This document shows, one piece after another, positions 16,878-25,396 of a stretch of DNA of 64,000 bases (position 1 is its first letter; each line of letters opens with the position of its first letter). Under the pieces are notes generated by a model. That model did no database searches. It was not told where the DNA came from and was given only the letters and a program-made list of their open reading frames with translations. A program made the translations under genes and the position numbers. Origin of the DNA: an uncultured Alphaproteobacteria bacterium (lineage in GTDB: Bacteria > Pseudomonadota > Alphaproteobacteria > HIMB59 > GCA-002718135); assembly GCA_902525035.1 (NCBI GenBank), contig CABZFN010000002.1, positions 162,576 through 226,575 of the forward strand. The letters run 5' to 3'.

Positions 16878-18128
16878 TTATTGATTAAATTCCCAAGCTT
16901 CTTGAACAGCTTGAGTAGCTTCTTCAGGAGTAATAATTCCTGCCGCTAAATCAGTAGAAACGTCATTTACAACCCTACCAATATCTGCACCTAAGAACTG
17001 ATCATAAAATATTTGATGATATTCTGAGTTAGAGATATTTTGAGCAACTTGTTGCAAGAAAGGATTTGTAAGAGATACATCAGCACCTTTTACGATAGGT
17101 ATATAAGCACCATTTGCAGCATCTTCCTTTTGGATATCTAAAGATACATAATGCATCATAAATTCAACTGCTGAGTCTGGAGCACTACTTGAGAACAACC
17201 AACCATTTATACCGCCAAGTGTATCTCCAGCATCTCCAAGACCACCACTAGTCATTGGCATGTTAAACATTCCCATATTATCATCTCCTAAACCTTCACC
17301 GCTTGCACTGTTAGATTTTTGAGAACCATACATCCAGTTACCCATAAGGGCCATTGCACATTTTCCGTCTCCAAAGAAACCTGCTTGATCTGGCCAGGTG
17401 TGTGCTAAAAATCCTTTTTGAAAAGGTTCTAGAGCAACTAGCTCAAGCATTTGCTCGCCTGATTTTAAGTATTCTGGTCTATCCCAACCACCATTATTTA
17501 GTGATTCAAGGAATAAATCTTTTCCACCATTTCTTATGTGTAAGTGTGTCCAAAGAAAGTGAACAGGCCATTTATCTTTACCACCCATACAAATAGGAGT
17601 AATTCCTGCTGCTTGAATTTGTTTTACAGCACTAATTAAATCATCCCATTCTTTTATGTTTGAAACATCAACACCTGCTTGATTAATAAGATCTTTATTA
17701 TACCACCAAGCAACTTGCGATACTTGTAAAGGTAAACCTACTCTTTGGCCTTCAAAAGTAAAAGCATCTGCTGCTGCTGCACTAACAGTATCTAAATAAC
17801 TATCTGGAACAACATCTGAGATATCTCTTAAGAAACCAGCTTTAGCTTGGTCATACATAACTCCACCACTCCAACTATAAAATATATCTGGTCTGTCATT
17901 AGATTGAAGCATTGTTGGTAGTTTAGCTTTGAAAGATTCGTTTTCTAAATACTGCATAACAACAGTGTGTCCTGTTTTAGCTTCAAATTCTTCCGCAGCC
18001 CTAACCATGTTAGGATATTGACTTGAGTCTTCTCCAAATAAGTGAAGCCATTTTATAGTATCTGCATTTGCAGAACTATAGAATGTCAAAAATGTTAATG
18101 AAAAAAATATTTTTAGTAATAATTTCAT
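16878..18128 (-). CDS. Extracellular solute-binding protein, family 1 (CUT1)
   Basis: This periplasmic sugar-binding protein of 416 residues has a classical Sec signal peptide: a hydrophobic core at 3-19 and likely cleavage after ANA (20-22). The mature part begins DTIKWLHLFG and contains the family-typical RPDIFYSWSGG segment. It would deliver an unknown sugar to the two permeases just downstream. A strong GGGAGG ribosome site precedes the ATG, and a stable hairpin follows the stop, both consistent with high expression of the binding protein alone. Confidence 0.93.
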   Translation of the reverse strand: MKLLLKIFFSLTFLTFYSSANADTIKWLHLFGEDSSQYPNMVRAAEEFEAKTGHTVVMQYLENESFKAKLPTMLQSNDRPDIFYSWSGGVMYDQAKAGFLRDISDVVPDSYLDTVSAAAADAFTFEGQRVGLPLQVSQVAWWYNKDLINQAGVDVSNIKEWDDLISAVKQIQAAGITPICMGGKDKWPVHFLWTHLHIRNGGKDLFLESLNNGGWDRPEYLKSGEQMLELVALEPFQKGFLAHTWPDQAGFFGDGKCAMALMGNWMYGSQKSNSASGEGLGDDNMGMFNMPMTSGGLGDAGDTLGGINGWLFSSSAPDSAVEFMMHYVSLDIQKEDAANGAYIPIVKGADVSLTNPFLQQVAQNISNSEYHQIFYDQFLGADIGRVVNDVSTDLAAGIITPEEATQAVQEAWEFNQ

Positions 18129-18158
18129 TTTTTCCTCCCTTAAATTTTCTATAGTTGA

Positions 18159-18164
18159 ATTATA
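18159..18164 (-). promoter_or_regulatory. Candidate -10 box upstream of the CUT1 binding-protein gene
   Basis: A perfect TATAAT on the minus strand lies about 30 bases before the ATG at 18128 and would give a short leader that contains the GGGAGG ribosome site. The sequence 17 bases upstream is only a weak -35 match. In such A+T-rich DNA chance TATAAT matches are common. Confidence 0.3.
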
Positions 18165-18251
18165 ACATTAAGAAATTTTATATTAAACCAAAATAATTAT
18201 GATAATTTAAAACAATTATTAATTATAATGATGTAATATTATTAAATAGTA

Positions 18252-19760
18252 ATGACAAATAAACGTCCTAACATACTCATATTTAATCCTGACCAATGGA
18301 GAGGGGATATGCTTGGATATCTAGGGTATCCTGGAGCTCAAACACCAAATTTAGATAATATTATTAATGATGATGCAATTGCATTTAAGAATGCATACTG
18401 CCAAGCTACTGTTTGTACGCCAAGTCGCTGCTCATTTATGACTGGTTGGTACCCACATGTTCACGGTCATAGAACGATGCATTACATGCTACATACTGAT
18501 AAAGGTGATTCGAGCATATTATCAGAATTAAAAAATAAAGATTATTTTATTTGGTGGGGTGGAAAAAATGATTTGATAGCAGGACAAGAAGGATATCGTA
18601 ATCATTGTGATATTTATTTTGAGCCAACAGATAATGATTTTAAGAAATGGGACTATGCTCAACAACCAGGTACTCATGGGGGTGATTTATCATGGAGAGG
18701 TCCTGAAGATGGAGATAATTATTATAGCTTCTTTAAAGGAAAATTAGACAAAAAAGATAAAGATATTTATTTCGATGATGATTGGTCCATGGTTTATGGA
18801 GCATTAGATTTTATTGAAGATTATAAAAAAGAAAAACCATTCTGTTTATTTTTACCACTAGGATACCCGCATCCGCCTTACTGCGTTGAAGATCCATGGT
18901 TCTCTTCGATTGATAGAAATATAATTCCTGAAAGATATCAATACAAAACATGGGAAGACAAACCAAGTCTTTTAAAAGGAATAATGGATGGTCAACAAAT
19001 GCAAAATTGGACTGATGATCGTTGGAATGAATTACGAGCTGTTTATCTTGGTATGTGTGCAAGAGTTGATTATCAATTTGGACTTTTAGTAAATCAACTT
19101 AAAAAAAATAATTTGTATGATGATACCTTAATTATTTTCCTATCAGATCATGGTGATTTCACTGGAGATTATAATCTTGTTGAAAAAACTCAAAATACTT
19201 TTCAAGATTGTCTAACTAATGTTCCTCTAATAATTAAACCGCCTAAAAGTGAGAATACACTTAATGGTGTAAGTGACACAATGATTGAATTGATTGATGT
19301 GGCTGGTACAATATATGACTATAGTAATATAGAACCATCTTATTGGCATTTTGGAAAGAGTATTAAAAATTTTATAGATCAAAAGGTTGATAATCATAGA
19401 GAAGAGGTATTTACAGAAGGTGGTAGACTTAGATTAGAAAGACAAGCTAGTGAAAACCAAAGTCTACAACTACCACATGGTCTTTATTATCCTAGAGTAA
19501 GTCTACAGGGTAAGGAAGATGAAATTTTAATGCATACCAAGGCTACAATGTGTAGAAATAAAAAATTAAAATATATTAAAAGAGCCTATGAAAAAGATGA
19601 ACTCTATAATTTAATTGAAGATCCTGGCGAAATACATAATGTTATCGATGATACACAATATGCATCAGAACTTAAGAAACTAAAAGATAAAATGCTTTCA
19701 TGGTACCAAGAAACTTGTGACGTTGTACCTCTAAAAGGTGATGAAAGAGATTTTATTTAA
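18252..19760 (+). CDS. S1-family sulfatase 1 (no signal peptide)
   Basis: This is a type I sulfatase of 502 residues that should hydrolyse a sulfate ester using a formylglycine made from Cys55 in the C-T-P-S-R motif (55-59). A metal ligand aspartate lies in FNPDQ (D14) and the second metal site in the FLSDHGD segment. The protein starts directly with MTNKRPNILIF and has no leader peptide, so it is predicted to be cytoplasmic. It is the only sulfatase here on the plus strand, divergent from the CUT1 locus, and converges on the PhyH gene with overlapping stops. The sulfated substrate is unknown. Confidence 0.92.
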   Translation: MTNKRPNILIFNPDQWRGDMLGYLGYPGAQTPNLDNIINDDAIAFKNAYCQATVCTPSRCSFMTGWYPHVHGHRTMHYMLHTDKGDSSILSELKNKDYFIWWGGKNDLIAGQEGYRNHCDIYFEPTDNDFKKWDYAQQPGTHGGDLSWRGPEDGDNYYSFFKGKLDKKDKDIYFDDDWSMVYGALDFIEDYKKEKPFCLFLPLGYPHPPYCVEDPWFSSIDRNIIPERYQYKTWEDKPSLLKGIMDGQQMQNWTDDRWNELRAVYLGMCARVDYQFGLLVNQLKKNNLYDDTLIIFLSDHGDFTGDYNLVEKTQNTFQDCLTNVPLIIKPPKSENTLNGVSDTMIELIDVAGTIYDYSNIEPSYWHFGKSIKNFIDQKVDNHREEVFTEGGRLRLERQASENQSLQLPHGLYYPRVSLQGKEDEILMHTKATMCRNKKLKYIKRAYEKDELYNLIEDPGEIHNVIDDTQYASELKKLKDKMLSWYQETCDVVPLKGDERDFI

Positions 19761-20677
19761 TATAAATTATTCTCAATTCTAGTAAGCCAATAATCAATAT
19801 CTAGATTTTTATGACCAGTGAGTAGTCTCCAAAACTTAATTGTATTAATTTTATCTAATCGATTTGTATCAGCTTCTTGCCATGGATAAGATTTCATTAA
19901 AATGTCATTAATTGTGCTTTCTTGGTTTTCATCTGTCCAATACAATGCTCTGTTAGGAAGAGGTTTATATTTACTCTCAGGATCCCATAATAATTCCTGC
20001 TTTTCTGTTGGTTGTAATCTTATTTTGAACATGTATCTAATCTCATCAGAAAAATTTACACCTGCACCATGCCACAAGCCATTATGAAAAATTCCTATCG
20101 TCCCTGCTTTACAAACTATATTTTTTTGTCCTCTAATATTTTGATACTTAGCAATTCCCATTTCGTTAACAATACGGAGATGCGTTCCTGGATGATATCT
20201 TGTTCCGCCCATTTCTTTTGTAACATCTGTAGGAAAATAGAATAATTGAATATCAAAAGTAACTCTTGGATCAATTGTACTATCTTGATGATTAACTTGA
20301 GACATCTGACGTTGGTTAGTTTTTTTAAAGTATTTTGTTGGAAATGTTAGATGAAGAAATTGATGATCAACTACAGCCTCAGATCCAACTAAACTATTAA
20401 TTGCTCCTGCTACAACTTCATTTTTGAAAATTTTTTCTAAAGGAGATTTATATGGATAAGCATTTTTGAGTGGTGTCCCTGCAGGAATTCTAGGAATGCT
20501 GCTAGAAGCTTTAATATTTTGAAAATACTTTTGCATATTATCAACATTCTCAATATCGGTGTGTCCAATATCTTTTAAAAATTCTTTGTTAGTTTCATTA
20601 TCTATTAATCCATCAAAAAATAAGCATCCACTATTAGCAAACTCTGCCATTTGCTTGGTCGATAATAATTGTACCAT
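19757..20677 (-). CDS. Phytanoyl-CoA dioxygenase (PhyH) family protein 1
   Basis: This is a putative Fe(II)/2-oxoglutarate-dependent oxygenase of 306 residues. The facial-triad residues are visible as H130-Q-D132 and H203 in LWHGAG. PhyH homologues hydroxylate diverse small molecules and need not act on phytanoyl-CoA. It lies one base downstream of a 92-residue unknown gene and shares a transcript with sulfatase 2, so a role in processing the same sulfated compound, for example hydroxylating a methyl or alkyl group, is possible but unproven. Confidence 0.85.
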   Translation of the reverse strand: MVQLLSTKQMAEFANSGCLFFDGLIDNETNKEFLKDIGHTDIENVDNMQKYFQNIKASSSIPRIPAGTPLKNAYPYKSPLEKIFKNEVVAGAINSLVGSEAVVDHQFLHLTFPTKYFKKTNQRQMSQVNHQDSTIDPRVTFDIQLFYFPTDVTKEMGGTRYHPGTHLRIVNEMGIAKYQNIRGQKNIVCKAGTIGIFHNGLWHGAGVNFSDEIRYMFKIRLQPTEKQELLWDPESKYKPLPNRALYWTDENQESTINDILMKSYPWQEADTNRLDKINTIKFWRLLTGHKNLDIDYWLTRIENNLY

Positions 20678-20678
20678 C

Positions 20679-20957
20679 TTAAAAATCTCCTTCTTCTATT
20701 TTTTCAAAAAAAAATTCATGTTTTAAATATGAAGTCCTAAATTCTTCTCCTGGATGCTCTGGAATGGCTTGACTTGATTGAAATAATCTCCATCCATCTA
20801 ATAAGGCGTCGAGGCCTGTAGGATAAGGAGGCTCATCACTATCACCTGTCATATGGAGTTTTTGACCAGTACCATCAAAAGTAGCCCATGAAATAACTTC
20901 AGCTTCTAGACTTGGAAACTTCAAATAAAGGACTAAAACTTTTTGTCTTATGGTCAT
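20679..20957 (-). CDS. Conserved-looking small protein of unknown function (92 aa)
   Basis: I do not recognise this family. The product is 92 residues with no signal peptide and no transmembrane segment; it has a beta-like N-terminal half (VLVLYLKF), a GDSDEPPYPTG stretch (38-48) and an aromatic, charged C-terminus (HEFFFEKIEEGDF). It sits exactly between sulfatase 2 (adjacent, no gap) and PhyH 1 (one-base gap) in the same orientation, which argues that it is a real translated gene and works with one of them. The frame is free of stops and the fit is too tight for chance. Confidence 0.7.
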   Translation of the reverse strand: MTIRQKVLVLYLKFPSLEAEVISWATFDGTGQKLHMTGDSDEPPYPTGLDALLDGWRLFQSSQAIPEHPGEEFRTSYLKHEFFFEKIEEGDF

Positions 20958-22469
20958 TTAGTTTTCTTTAAAATAATTGTTTAACAATTCCTTTGGTGGA
21001 TCATATGTTTTAATTTCACTCAGCATAAGATTTTTATATTTGTTTATTAAATCCTCATCATTAATAGGATGTAGTTGGCCGGGATCTTCCTTCAAATTAT
21101 AAAGTGCGCATTTAGTATCTTCTAGTGATTTATGTGGATCTGATTTTCTAAGAATTCTGTTAACTTTCATGACTGGAATATTCTTAGTAAAGTTAAACGG
21201 TTCATGCATAGTAGCAGTTTGCAATTCTTCATGTGAAAAAAATTGCCTCATATTTGTTGGCATCAATGTATACTGAAATCTACTTCTATCGTATTGATCA
21301 AAATTTTCTGGGAAATGAAAATATGAATAGTTTCCATCCGAAATATTTATACCACCACCCCAGTATCCATACAAAGCGAAATGTTCATTTTCACTATCTT
21401 TATCTAAAAAGTTTAGCAATGATTTACCTTTAACTTCTTTAGGAAGATTATGACCATGCATTGTCATGAATGTTGGCATTAGGTCAATATTTTGGGTTAC
21501 AACATTTCTTTGCTCTCCCGAATATTGTTTATATTCCGGGTGATAAAAATAAAAAGGTATATTTGCAATTTCATTATACAAAGGCATTCTGTTTTTAGCC
21601 CACCAATCATGTTCTCCAAGCATGAAACCATGATCAGTAGTTAAAATCAATGCGGTATCATTCCATAAGTTATTTTCATCAAAATAATCTAAAACCGTAC
21701 CAAGTAAATAATCACATAATCCAACTAAAGCAATGTAATTGGCTTTTAACTCCTCAACCTCATCATCTGTTTCTTTCACTCTATCATACTGAGGCCAATC
21801 TAATCTTGGGCCTGTATAATTTGTTTTTAATTTTTCTCTAAATCGCTCTGGAGCAAAAAAAGGTTCATGAGGATCAAAGGTTTCTAGTTGAAGAAACCAA
21901 TTATCAGCATCTTTATTAATATTGATAAAGTCTAAACCAGATTCAAAGCATTTAACCGAAGGAAAATCTTTTTCATCTTTAATAAACTCACTATTGATTG
22001 CATAATGATAGTATCCTGTTTCTCTATTAGTTAAATTTAATTGAGATTGATGATATTTTTCTCTTAATTTTTCAAGTGGCGGTTGTACCATGGCTTTCCA
22101 TGGGTCGCTTTCTTGTCCTCTAATAAAATCCCATGAATTAAATCGATTATGATAGGTTGCCCCGCCATCTTCAAAATAATGATAATGATCTGTGACAAGA
22201 TGAGTGTATGTATCATTAAGACGTAAAATTTCTGGAAATGAATTATCAAATGGTTCTAGTGGTCCCCATGCACGATGCAAAAAACTTAATCGTCCTGAAT
22301 GCATGTCTCTTCTTGCAGGCATACAAGGCATACTTCCAATATAATGATTATTAAACTGGACTGATTTTTCTGCTAATCGATTAAAATTTGGTGTTTCAAT
22401 ATATTTACCACCATAGGAATTTAACATTCTTTTATTTAATGAATCAAATAAAAGGAAAACAGTTTTCAT
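20958..22469 (-). CDS. S1-family sulfatase 2 (no signal peptide)
   Basis: This is a type I sulfatase of 503 residues. The formylglycine cysteine is C49 in C-M-P-A-R (49-53), metal ligands are expected at the N-terminal LLFDS (D9) and in LTTDHGFMLGEHDWWAK (about 276-292). It starts MKTVFLLFD without a leader, so it should be cytoplasmic. The FDPHEPF segment after the central region is typical of arylsulfatase-like enzymes. It is followed without a gap by the 92-residue gene and PhyH 1. The specific sulfate ester is not predictable from sequence. Confidence 0.92.
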   Translation of the reverse strand: MKTVFLLFDSLNKRMLNSYGGKYIETPNFNRLAEKSVQFNNHYIGSMPCMPARRDMHSGRLSFLHRAWGPLEPFDNSFPEILRLNDTYTHLVTDHYHYFEDGGATYHNRFNSWDFIRGQESDPWKAMVQPPLEKLREKYHQSQLNLTNRETGYYHYAINSEFIKDEKDFPSVKCFESGLDFININKDADNWFLQLETFDPHEPFFAPERFREKLKTNYTGPRLDWPQYDRVKETDDEVEELKANYIALVGLCDYLLGTVLDYFDENNLWNDTALILTTDHGFMLGEHDWWAKNRMPLYNEIANIPFYFYHPEYKQYSGEQRNVVTQNIDLMPTFMTMHGHNLPKEVKGKSLLNFLDKDSENEHFALYGYWGGGINISDGNYSYFHFPENFDQYDRSRFQYTLMPTNMRQFFSHEELQTATMHEPFNFTKNIPVMKVNRILRKSDPHKSLEDTKCALYNLKEDPGQLHPINDEDLINKYKNLMLSEIKTYDPPKELLNNYFKEN

Positions 22470-22500
22470 AAAAATTAGATTAATATGAAATAAATAATTA

Positions 22501-23868
22501 TTAAAGTTTTTTCTTTAATCTGTGAAAAGAATCAGGATTTAATCCCATTTGACCAGGATTATTTACATTTTTAGCTTTTTTAATTTTAGTTGTAATATTT
22601 TCAACTTTTTTAATTTTATTTTTAATCTTTTTTCTTAAGGAGTTTACTATTTCATCATAAGTACTAATACCAATTAAGTTATTTAATTCATATGGATCAG
22701 CATCAAGATCGTATAAATTTGTTTCCGTGTATTGATTAGATGAAGCTTTATCACTCCCATTAGAGTCTTGATCAGCAATACAATATTTCCATTTTTCAGT
22801 TCTTAAACTTCTAGCTAATTGACTTTCACTTATTTGAATAAAAATTTCGTTTTCCCATTTTTTTGATGTTTTATTTACTAAGGGCAATACTGATCTACCA
22901 TCACAATGAGAGGTATTTTTTACTTTTGCCAAATCTAATATTGTTGCATGAATATCTAATATGTTGGTTAGTTCTTTTATACGTCCACCTTGTTGGAAAA
23001 TATTTCCAATTAAAGAAGTAGGAACCCGTATTGAACTTTCATGACATGAACGTTTATATTCTCTATTTCTTGTTTTAAAATTATTTCCATGATCTGATGT
23101 AAAAATAATTGCACTATCATCAAATAATTTTAAGCTTTTAATAACATCAATCATTCTTGCATAAGCTTCATCTATTCTCTTCACCATTCCATAATAACCT
23201 CCTAAATGTCGATGAGAAGATCCAACCAGAGATGAAAGATCTGGAGGAGACCAGTTACCTGTATATTTTTCTCTGTATCCAATAGGTGGTGGATAATCAT
23301 CTGTATTGTTTTGGTGATGTGGCTCAATAAGCGAAACAAAAAGAAAAAATGGTTTTTTTTGATTTAGTTTTATAAAATTTATAGCTGCATCAGTTATTGC
23401 ATCAACTCTATATCCTGGAAGAAATACTTTTTTATTTTGTCCATCATAAACATATGTTTCATAAGCATCAGAAGTAAATTCTAATAGATTTGATCCCAAC
23501 CAATAATCATAACCACCTCTATCCTCTTTTTTAACCGGTTCAGATGAGCCGAGGTGCCATTTTCCTATATATCCAGTAGCATAACCTTCTTTTGATAAAT
23601 ATTTTGCAAGAGTTTTAATATTTTTTTTTAAAGGTATTCTATTTTTAAAACATCCAGTTTTTGTTGCATACATTCCTGATTGTAATGAAGCTCTTGCAGG
23701 CCCACAAACTGGTTGGCATGTAAATGAGTTATAAAGATGCGTACCTTCGACTGCATAATGATCGAAGTTCTCCATCAAGGATAATGGATTGCCATGTAAA
23801 CCAGAAGTATCCCAGCGTTGTTGATCAGTGAAAAATACAATAATATTTGGTTTAGATTTAATATTCAT
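22501..23868 (-). CDS. S1-family sulfatase 3 (no signal peptide)
   Basis: This is a type I sulfatase of 455 residues with C55 in C-G-P-A-R (55-59), the metal-binding FFTDQQ motif (D15) and a FTSDHGNN metal site. The CGPAR variant with a KTGCFKNR segment following resembles heparan/N-sulfoglucosamine-type and choline-type S1 enzymes, but no subfamily can be fixed by eye. There is no signal peptide. The C-terminus is lysine-rich (KKVENITTKIKKAKN). It lies in a minus-strand run of four sulfatases with gaps of 12-31 bases. Confidence 0.92.
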   Translation of the reverse strand: MNIKSKPNIIVFFTDQQRWDTSGLHGNPLSLMENFDHYAVEGTHLYNSFTCQPVCGPARASLQSGMYATKTGCFKNRIPLKKNIKTLAKYLSKEGYATGYIGKWHLGSSEPVKKEDRGGYDYWLGSNLLEFTSDAYETYVYDGQNKKVFLPGYRVDAITDAAINFIKLNQKKPFFLFVSLIEPHHQNNTDDYPPPIGYREKYTGNWSPPDLSSLVGSSHRHLGGYYGMVKRIDEAYARMIDVIKSLKLFDDSAIIFTSDHGNNFKTRNREYKRSCHESSIRVPTSLIGNIFQQGGRIKELTNILDIHATILDLAKVKNTSHCDGRSVLPLVNKTSKKWENEIFIQISESQLARSLRTEKWKYCIADQDSNGSDKASSNQYTETNLYDLDADPYELNNLIGISTYDEIVNSLRKKIKNKIKKVENITTKIKKAKNVNNPGQMGLNPDSFHRLKKKL

Positions 23869-23880
23869 TATGAATTAGAT

Positions 23881-25380
23881 TTATTTACTAAAAGGTTTTC
23901 CTTTATATTTCCTTAGATTATCAGCATGCTTTTTTCTATCTGTTTTTTCAAGACGTTCAACATATGTATTCCAGACTTTTGAAAATATATTTGCATGATG
24001 AGGACCGCCTTCTCTTATTACACCTTGAAGTGGATCTCCTCTATCAGCCTCATACATATTTTCTTCAATCCACTCATCGATTAAAAACATACCGTGAGAG
24101 ACTAAATCCTTATGCTGCTCAGCTATATTATGCAATTCGTGTGGATCTTTATCAATATCAAATAGCATATATTTTGGAAAATCTTTCAAACCAGTATCGT
24201 AAGTTCTAATGAGTAACCAATTATCCCAGCGCACAGATCTTTGACAACTCCACGCACCATGACTTATGACTAAATAATCTCTTCCATTTTTAGAATTATT
24301 ATCTTTGAGATTATCACTAAAATTTATCCCATCCCATCTATCTGGTTGAGTTGAAGATACTATTTGAGAAATTGTTGAAGTTAAATCTAAATTATAAAAT
24401 TTACTTTCTACTGTATTACCTTTATTGGAGTCAGTAATTCCTGGCCATCTAATAATTAATGGAACTCTATTAGTAATATGATCTGCTGTTTGATGATCTC
24501 CCCAAACATTTAATTCACCTTGATTTTCACCGTGATCTGCAGATATAATAATAGCAGTATCATCCCAAAGATTCATTTTTTTTAAATCTTCAATAACTTT
24601 ACTTAAATATAAATCTGCATAATTGATTCCTGTATCATAAGCATCAAATTGTTCTTTAGCGTCAGCAATATTTTTTATTTCCCCAACACCCATCGTGTAC
24701 TTACCTCTAAGATCATCATCGAATCCTGGAACTTCTCTTGCACTGTGTGGTCCAAAACTATCTCTTTGTTTTTTAATCAGTTCTTCTGTTACCCAATCTT
24801 CAATAGGATCGTTTTTAAAAGGATTGCCAAATTCTTTTGGTGTATCATAAGGTGTGTGTGGATCCCACATATTAACATGTAAAAACCAATTATCTTTTTC
24901 TCCATTATTCTCTAACCATTTTTTTATAACAGGATAAACTTCATCGGCATTTTCTAATCCACCTTTTCCTGTGTCATACGTTTCTGTAAAACCAAACCAA
25001 ACTTGATAAGCCGTATGTCTTTCTGGAAATGGACTTATACTGGCTGTATAATAACCTGCATCTCGTAAAACTTTTCCAAGTGAAGTAAAGGCATACTCAC
25101 CTCTAAGGCCTCCTTTAAATTCTCTATCCCAAATATTTTTTCGAGGAGCAATATCAGAGAACTCTCCACCATGATTAACTACCCCTGTTTTATAGCCAAA
25201 GTTTCCTCCAAAAAAAGCAGTTCTACTTGGTAAGCATGGGGTATCGGTTGAGTAAAAATTTGTAAATTTAACTCCTTCTTTAGCAATAGAATCAATCGTT
25301 GGAGATGTATTTCTATGATAACCATAACATCCCAGATGATCAGGTCTTAAAGAGTCAATATCTACATATAAAATTCTCAT
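23881..25380 (-). CDS. S1-family sulfatase 4 (no signal peptide)
   Basis: This is a type I sulfatase of 499 residues. C49 in C-L-P-S-R (49-53) is the formylglycine site; the N-terminal YVDIDSLRPDHLGCYGY segment supplies metal ligands (D7, D9), and ISADHGENQGE forms the second metal site. The N-terminus MRILYVDID leaves no room for a signal peptide. The DPLQGVIREGGPHH stretch near the C-terminus is distinctive. It is 12 bases upstream of sulfatase 3 and 16 bases downstream of sulfatase 5. Confidence 0.92.
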   Translation of the reverse strand: MRILYVDIDSLRPDHLGCYGYHRNTSPTIDSIAKEGVKFTNFYSTDTPCLPSRTAFFGGNFGYKTGVVNHGGEFSDIAPRKNIWDREFKGGLRGEYAFTSLGKVLRDAGYYTASISPFPERHTAYQVWFGFTETYDTGKGGLENADEVYPVIKKWLENNGEKDNWFLHVNMWDPHTPYDTPKEFGNPFKNDPIEDWVTEELIKKQRDSFGPHSAREVPGFDDDLRGKYTMGVGEIKNIADAKEQFDAYDTGINYADLYLSKVIEDLKKMNLWDDTAIIISADHGENQGELNVWGDHQTADHITNRVPLIIRWPGITDSNKGNTVESKFYNLDLTSTISQIVSSTQPDRWDGINFSDNLKDNNSKNGRDYLVISHGAWSCQRSVRWDNWLLIRTYDTGLKDFPKYMLFDIDKDPHELHNIAEQHKDLVSHGMFLIDEWIEENMYEADRGDPLQGVIREGGPHHANIFSKVWNTYVERLEKTDRKKHADNLRKYKGKPFSK

Positions 25381-25396
25381 ATTAGTCCTTTCATTT

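Noticed and set aside
18252..19760. Calling sulfatase 1 a choline-sulfatase
   Set aside because: The motif CTPSR and size fit many S1 subfamilies, there are no betaine genes nearby, and subfamily cannot be assigned by eye.
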